The position numbers were made by a program, and so were the translations under genes. Shown piece after piece: positions 6,567 through 10,428 of a DNA stretch of 10,428 nt; the first letter of the stretch is position 1, and the number at the start of each line of letters is the position of its first letter. The stretch covers positions 1-10,428 of the forward strand of contig JAUVAG010000015.1 in assembly GCA_030591825.1 (NCBI GenBank), written 5' to 3'. This DNA is from Dethiosulfatibacter sp. Its GTDB lineage: Bacteria > Bacillota > Clostridia > Tissierellales > Dethiosulfatibacteraceae. The notes below the pieces were generated by a model, which was given only the letters and a program-made list of their open reading frames with translations, was not told where the DNA came from and made no database searches.

Positions 6567-7703
6567 ATGACATTTCAGGATTTAAACTTAAATCAACATA
6601 TTATAAAAGCAGTTGAAGATAAACCTTACAAAACGCCAACCAAGGTGCAAGAAAAAGCGATTCCTGCCATATTAAGTGGCAATGATTTACTAGGGTGTGC
6701 ACATACGGGCTCAGGTAAAACGGCGGCCTTTGCATTACCAATATTACAGTCTCTTTCGAAATTGCCAGTCATATTAGAAGGTCCTAAATTGATTAGATCC
6801 TTGATTTTAGCACCTACTCGAGAGTTGGCGATTCAAATTGGTGAGAGTTTTGAAGCTTATGGAAAATATCTAGATATAAAAATTGGTGTTGTCTATGGTG
6901 GTATAACACCCAAACAACATATAAAGGTATTAAAAAGAGAACCAAGTATTTTGATTGCTACACCTGGACGACTTTTAGATTTGATTGGCAAAGGGTATGC
7001 TGATTTGAGTAAAGTGGAAATCTTTGTCCTTGATGAAGCGGATAAGATGCTTGATGTAAAGACGCTACAAGATATTAAAACAATAATCTCTAAGTTACCG
7101 AATGTAAGACAGAATATATTATTTTCTGCTACTATGCCAGAAGATGTTATGAAAATAGTTCATTCTATTTTAAAAAATCCTGTGGAGATAGATGACAAAA
7201 GTACATCTCCAATGGGTGCTAATATAAAACAACAAGTGTATTTTGTAGAAGAACCAGAAAAAACTTCATTGTTGTTATTCTTGCTAGAGAATAAATCTTA
7301 TGAATCTGTTCTTGTTTTTACGAGAACAAAGAAGAGAGCTGATAAAGCATGTAAAGCGATCAACATACAAAATATTAGAGCTAAAGCCATTCATGGTGAT
7401 AAAAATCAATCAGAAAGATTAAAGGCGTTAGAACTTTTTAAAAATAAAGAAATAAAAGTTTTAGTTGCTACGGATGTAGCGGCTAGAGGTATTGATATAA
7501 GCAATATATCTTACGTGATAAATATGAATATTCCAAATGTTCCAGAGACATTTATTCATCGAATTGGTCGTACTGGAAGAGCGGGAATAAGTGGGATGGC
7601 CATATCATTTTGTAGTACTGAGGAGAAGAATTTTTTAAAGAAAATTGAAGAATTACAAGGAAAATCAATTGAAGTCATTAATAACACCATACCTGTTAAA
7701 TGA
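6567..7703 (+). CDS. DEAD-box ATP-dependent RNA helicase, RhlE-like
   Basis: The protein has 378 residues, the length of a bare helicase core without a C-terminal RNA-binding extension. Visible motifs in order are the Q motif (Phe3 to Gln28), motif I AHTGSGKT (45-52), Ia PTRELA (83-88), Ib TPGRLLD (132-138), II DEAD (156-159), III SAT (187-189), V ATDVAARGID, and VI HRIGRTGR (331-338). The two RecA-like domains unwind RNA duplexes using ATP in the cytoplasm. Such proteins act in RNA decay, ribosome assembly or cold adaptation; which applies here cannot be told. The segment after DEAD reads KMLDVKTLQD rather than the usual RMLDMGF. The ATG follows AGAGGGGA (6553-6560) with a six-base spacer. 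It is a single gene converging with the lipoprotein gene, with no visible terminator in the 51 bases between them. Confidence 0.95.
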   Translation: MTFQDLNLNQHIIKAVEDKPYKTPTKVQEKAIPAILSGNDLLGCAHTGSGKTAAFALPILQSLSKLPVILEGPKLIRSLILAPTRELAIQIGESFEAYGKYLDIKIGVVYGGITPKQHIKVLKREPSILIATPGRLLDLIGKGYADLSKVEIFVLDEADKMLDVKTLQDIKTIISKLPNVRQNILFSATMPEDVMKIVHSILKNPVEIDDKSTSPMGANIKQQVYFVEEPEKTSLLLFLLENKSYESVLVFTRTKKRADKACKAINIQNIRAKAIHGDKNQSERLKALELFKNKEIKVLVATDVAARGIDISNISYVINMNIPNVPETFIHRIGRTGRAGISGMAISFCSTEEKNFLKKIEELQGKSIEVINNTIPVK

Positions 7704-7754
7704 TTTTATGACCCATTTTTGACGTACAACAAATAAATATCTTTAATTTAATAA

Positions 7755-8348
7755 CTAGCGCACATTTTTCTTAAAAGCCTGTAGATGTGATTCGGATCCT
7801 TCTTTTAATTGTTCAAAAACATTCCGTACATCTTCAGGTAAATCTTGCTCTAAGAAACGTTCGTACATAGCTATATTGATGATTTCAGCTTCAACGCCTG
7901 CTAGGTATGCATAGTTGATAGATTCTGGAAGGATGATATGTTGGCTTGGATCAATGTTTGGCAGTTCAAGCTCATAGGTCTCATACAAATCTTCCATATA
8001 GCCTATATGGGTTGCTTCTGCCTTAATGATATTGGAGAAAGGCTTCGTTATATTCATCTCATTGATGATCAATTCATACTCTGCATAAGCTAGATATTCA
8101 TCTTCGATAGCATATCGCATCATTTCCTCTAAAGTGTATTCTGTCTTGAGTGCAGCCCCTTTAGCACCATAATCTTCAGATTGTTGCACTTCTGTTTCTT
8201 TAATCACATCTGTTGAATCCTCTTCTTTGGTTAGTAAAGATGGATCACTAGGGGAAGGCTCTTGTGTACTTGAGCAGGAGGTGAAAATTAACATACCTAT
8301 AATCATTATAATTAACACTCTTATTAGTTGATTTTTTTTGATATTCAT
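7755..8348 (-). CDS. Ferritin-like lipoprotein, DUF2202 type
   Basis: The protein has 197 residues. It has a lipoprotein signal: basic start, hydrophobic core (about 8-22), then FTSC with Cys25 as lipidation site, so it should be anchored outside the membrane. A Ser/Pro/Glu-rich linker (26-68) follows. The remainder (about 70-195) is a four-helix, ferritin-like domain resembling DUF2202. Candidate metal ligands lie in EDEYLAYAEYE (82-92), EATH (111-114), EAE (153-155) and SESH (185-188), the spaced Glu/His pattern of di-iron bundles. The segment KPFSNIIKAEATHI is typical of that family. The ATG is supported by AGGAG (complement of 8356-8360) with a seven-base spacer. It is transcribed alone. 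The substrate and the metal are not known; oxidative-stress protection or metal binding at the cell surface is plausible inference. Confidence 0.85.
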   Translation of the reverse strand: MNIKKNQLIRVLIIMIIGMLIFTSCSSTQEPSPSDPSLLTKEEDSTDVIKETEVQQSEDYGAKGAALKTEYTLEEMMRYAIEDEYLAYAEYELIINEMNITKPFSNIIKAEATHIGYMEDLYETYELELPNIDPSQHIILPESINYAYLAGVEAEIINIAMYERFLEQDLPEDVRNVFEQLKEGSESHLQAFKKNVR

Positions 8349-8435
8349 CGTTAGTCTCCTTTTTATGCATTGACCACATGTGGGATTAATACGGTTGATA
8401 TAAGTACAACACTAAGTTTAAATGAGTTAATTTCT

Positions 8436-8678
8436 ATGCGCGACTTAAATTATTGGTTAACTTCTAATTTTAGTATAGGATAATTCTGTGACGAAGATGT
8501 GACAGCAATGTGGAGCTTTCATAATATTGCAAAATCCATTGCAGGCAATGCCGATATCTTGCCAACATTGTTTGCATATAAGACTCTGAATCATTACGTT
8601 ACAACAAGTAAAACTATGAAACCAAATAAGAATGTTTCGTGGATATCTCCAATTGATTATTGTTTCATTAAAATGTGA
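8436..8678 (+). pseudogene. Possible decayed reading frame with one internal stop
   Basis: A plus-strand frame beginning at the ATG at 8436 (MRDLNYWLTSNFSIG) is interrupted by TAA at 8481-8483 and continues in the same frame to TGA at 8676-8678. The second part has a protein-like composition (for example WSFHNIAKSIAGNADILPTL). The frame is also open upstream to 8355. No ribosome binding site precedes the ATG at 8436 or the internal ATG at 8508. A single C-to-T change (CAA to TAA) would explain the stop. It may be a remnant of a lost gene between the divergent neighbours. I do not recognise the family. The opposite-strand frame over the same bases is Cys/His/Trp-rich and looks like a shadow. 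Confidence 0.33.
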
Positions 8679-8734
8679 ATTAATACAGAAAGGACGATCT
8701 CTTATTGAGGTACCTACTTGAATTGGTATATCCA

Positions 8735-8763
8735 TTGTTACTTTGAACCGATTTTGATATAAT
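8735..8763 (+). promoter_or_regulatory. Sigma-A promoter of the membrane-anchored protein gene
   Basis: TTGTTA (8735-8740) and TATAAT (8758-8763) are 17 bases apart, identical in boxes and spacing to the promoter at 130-158. The bases 8753-8795 match 148-190 at 40 of 43 positions, covering the -10 box, the start site and much of the leader. The spacer between -35 and -10 is less alike. Confidence 0.78.
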
Positions 8764-8822
8764 TAAACTAGGCATAAGGATTATTCAACTGTATTTCTTC
8801 ATGAAAATAAAGGAGGATTCAT

Positions 8823-9632
8823 ATGAGTAAAAATGGTAAAAAAAGATTACGTGGTTGTTTAACGGTTATTATTGTATTTATTGTTGTAATAGCAGGTGTT
8901 ATTTTTGGTGGCATTAGCTATTTCAGAGGCAATATTCCTGAGCAGGTGAAATACGATGATGAAGACATCATAAGTTTTTATGAAAAGGTTAATATTGAAC
9001 AGGAAAATTATACATTTGATATGATGGATTTGTTGACCGGGAATGTCATAGCAACCGGTTCAGTTGAAGTGGATACATCTTTTACAAGCGAAGAGTTGAC
9101 TGCATTTCTACAAGGACATAGTATGGATGTGGTGTCTTTTGAAAAAACTGAATTTAAGCTTGCGAGAATCGATAAAATGTTTAAGTTTCCATATATAATC
9201 ACAACTCCAGCGTATGCAACGAGTTATTCTGGGTCAACAGCGTTTACAGATTTCAATGCTAGAATACTGGGTGATGATGAACTTGAATTGCTTGCCTATG
9301 TGTCTGAAGATATTAGTCAAATCTATAGAATTATACCTGGTCTTGATAATTATTCCTTTATCGTTGACAGAGCTGCAGGTGCAAATCTTCATATCGTGTT
9401 AGGGTTAACTTATGAAAAGAGTAGCGGTTTTAATGTACTTATCAAACAGCTACATGTCAATGGCGTTCCGGTTCCTCAAGGTATGGTGGATAAATATGAA
9501 CCACAGTTGACGAATCTTCTAAACAGAGCTTTGGAAAATGAAGCGGTTTTCGTTATCGATGAATTTAGTATAGAATCTGATGAAATCATATTCAAAGGAA
9601 GGTTGCCGGAATATCTAGAAAGAATCAATTAA
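8823..9632 (+). CDS. Membrane-anchored extracytoplasmic protein, hypothetical
   Basis: The protein has 269 residues. A basic start (KNGKKRLRG) precedes one strong hydrophobic segment (about 13-34), which lacks a clear cleavage site and probably stays as an N-terminal anchor with the bulk outside the cell. The exported part is hydrophilic and rich in alternating beta-like segments. Its end, containing NGVPVP, a segment around NLLNRALENEAVFVID, and a closing FKGRLP, loosely resembles the ends of YpmS-like (DUF2140) or DUF2993 lipid-binding-type proteins. That link is weak and was made by eye. The ATG follows AGGAGG (8811-8816) with a six-base spacer. The flavodoxin-like gene starts 84 bases downstream without a visible terminator, so the two may be co-transcribed. 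Its promoter is a near copy of the one before the zinc-ribbon gene. Confidence 0.82.
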   Translation: MSKNGKKRLRGCLTVIIVFIVVIAGVIFGGISYFRGNIPEQVKYDDEDIISFYEKVNIEQENYTFDMMDLLTGNVIATGSVEVDTSFTSEELTAFLQGHSMDVVSFEKTEFKLARIDKMFKFPYIITTPAYATSYSGSTAFTDFNARILGDDELELLAYVSEDISQIYRIIPGLDNYSFIVDRAAGANLHIVLGLTYEKSSGFNVLIKQLHVNGVPVPQGMVDKYEPQLTNLLNRALENEAVFVIDEFSIESDEIIFKGRLPEYLERIN

Positions 9633-9716
9633 ACAGCGACTAACTGACGAGACTATCAACGTCGAGCATAAAATGCAAGAAAGTACTGGATAAAGGAATA
9701 CTTGGAGGTAAAAACT

Positions 9717-10208
9717 ATGCAGGAAGGAAATACAAACACAGATGCTGTAGCGAAAAAGTGTCTCATTATAATCTTTTCATATCATCATAACAATACAGCT
9801 AAAATTGCATATGAATTTTCAAAGGTACTGCATGCTGATGTTAAGACTCCAGAACAGGTGATTATGGAGGAGCTTCAGGACTATGATCTTATAGGTTTTG
9901 GATCAGGAATAGATAGTGGTAAGCATTATAAACCTCTGCTTGACCTAGTTGATAGACTTCCGATTGTTGATAAGAAAGCAAGTTTTATTTTCTCCACGAG
10001 TGCCATACAGGGAGAATCCAAAGTTAAAAAAGATCACTCACTGCTGAGACAGATGCTGAAGTCAAAAGGATATGCAATAGTAGGAGAATTTAGTTGTAAA
10101 GGTTTTAATACAAACAGTTTTTTAAAGTATTTCGGAGGAATGAATAAGGACCGGCCAAATAGTAAGGATATAAAAAATGCAAAAGAATTTGCACTAAACC
10201 TTTACTAA
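9717..10208 (+). CDS. Flavodoxin-family protein
   Basis: The protein has 163 residues from the ATG at 9717, preferred over TTG at 9702 because TGGAGG (9703-9708) precedes it by eight bases. After a short hydrophilic lead, a beta strand (CLIIIFSY) runs into HHNNTAKIA, which matches the FMN phosphate-binding loop of flavodoxins (S/T-x-T-G-N-T-x-x-x-A) in a degenerate form. The segment YDLIGFGSGIDSGKHYKPL corresponds to the second FMN-contacting loop. The size fits a single flavodoxin domain. It is presumably a cytoplasmic electron carrier or small flavin oxidoreductase, but no partner gene is visible. Residues after about 100 (SAIQGE, then GEFSCKGFNT) match flavodoxin-family proteins annotated only by domain. 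Specific function is not known. Confidence 0.85.
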   Translation: MQEGNTNTDAVAKKCLIIIFSYHHNNTAKIAYEFSKVLHADVKTPEQVIMEELQDYDLIGFGSGIDSGKHYKPLLDLVDRLPIVDKKASFIFSTSAIQGESKVKKDHSLLRQMLKSKGYAIVGEFSCKGFNTNSFLKYFGGMNKDRPNSKDIKNAKEFALNLY

Positions 10209-10257
10209 TCCTCATTACTATTCTATGCAAAAATTGTAAAACCTATGTTAGTTTGTC

Positions 10258-10276
10258 AAAAAAGCAGCTTTGCTGC
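10258..10276 (-). terminator. Hairpin with A-run, terminator-like on the minus strand
   Basis: GCAGC (10264-10268) pairs with GCTGC (10272-10276) around TTT, and six A (10258-10263) precede it. On the minus strand this reads as a GC stem followed by six T, a compact intrinsic terminator. It could end a minus-strand gene to the right of the window. Confidence 0.4.
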
Positions 10277-10284
10277 GTTAACCG

Positions 10285-10303
10285 GGTCACGCTTCATGTG
10301 ACC
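10285..10303. repeat. Short inverted repeat
   Basis: GGTCAC (10285-10290) and GTGACC (10298-10303) are exact reverse complements around a seven-base loop. It lies directly before the larger palindromic segment at 10306 and may be part of the same element. Confidence 0.45.
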
Positions 10304-10305
10304 AT

Positions 10306-10428
10306 AGCGGTTATTAAGAGGTCGTAGAAAGTTTCCTTATGCGCGTAATACCAACGCTTCAAGGGATTACGCATTTTTAACTTTCTTAGACTACAAGAAA
10401 ACTTTCCTTCGCATCTGGAATAACCGCT
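10306..10428. repeat. Palindromic intergenic element with 10-bp inverted ends
   Basis: AGCGGTTATT (10306-10315) and AATAACCGCT (10419-10428) are exact reverse complements bounding 123 bases. Inside, AGAAAGTT (10326-10333) pairs with AACTTTCT (10379-10386), and ATGCGCGTAAT (10339-10349) pairs with ATTACGCAT (10366-10374) apart from a two-base bulge. GAAAGTTTCCTT (10327-10338) also has a rough direct copy near 10398-10409. No reading frame is evident. It looks like a non-coding repeat, possibly a miniature inverted-repeat or REP-like element; the right end coincides with the window end, so it may extend further. Confidence 0.6.

Noticed and set aside
8457..8735. 92-codon minus-strand reading frame in the intergenic region
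   Set aside because: Its composition (many Cys, His, Trp), lack of ribosome binding site and overlap with the more protein-like plus-strand frame and a promoter suggest a shadow.
1..10428. CRISPR array, tRNA, rRNA, integrase or transposase
   Set aside because: No regularly spaced repeats, no recognisable tRNA or rRNA sequence, and no protein with transposase or recombinase motifs was seen.

Overview
The window looks like the chromosome of an anaerobic, low-GC Gram-positive bacterium of class Clostridia. The reasons are AT-rich DNA, strong AGGAGG-type ribosome binding sites, many AGA and ATA codons, an oxygen-sensitive glycyl radical enzyme, and a RocR-type sigma-54 activator. The species cannot be named from this sequence.

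Layout. Positions 1-1260 hold the end of an upstream transcription unit (a terminator hairpin), a zinc-ribbon membrane protein of unknown function (205-942, +) and a small glycine-rich membrane protein (972-1259, -). Positions 1380-6456 form the metabolic core: a perfect 21-bp inverted repeat, a small palindrome, a textbook -24/-12 sigma-54 promoter (1478-1493), then hypE (glycyl radical activase), hypD (trans-4-hydroxy-L-proline dehydratase), a terminator-like hairpin, and a PAS/AAA+/Fis-HTH sigma-54 activator. Positions 6567-7703 encode a DEAD-box RNA helicase. A ferritin-like (DUF2202-type) lipoprotein lies on the minus strand (7755-8348). Positions 8349-8822 hold a probable decayed reading frame and a promoter. 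Then come a membrane-anchored extracytoplasmic protein (8823-9632, +) and a flavodoxin-family protein (9717-10208, +). The last ~170 bases are non-coding and hairpin-rich, with 10-bp inverted ends at 10306-10315 and 10419-10428.

How the core works (inference from known families). The activator senses a signal through its PAS domain and opens the sigma-54 promoter ahead of hypE. HypE uses SAM to install a glycyl radical on HypD Gly765. HypD then dehydrates trans-4-hydroxy-L-proline to pyrroline-5-carboxylate (P5C). P5C is also an intermediate of arginine/ornithine and proline metabolism, which fits a RocR-like regulator. The P5C reductase gene often found beside hypD is absent here. The core uses mostly ATA (Ile), GGA (Gly) and CTT (Leu), unlike its neighbours, so it may have arrived as a unit.

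The zinc-ribbon gene and the 8823-9632 gene share an almost identical promoter and leader (40 of 43 bases) although their proteins are unrelated.
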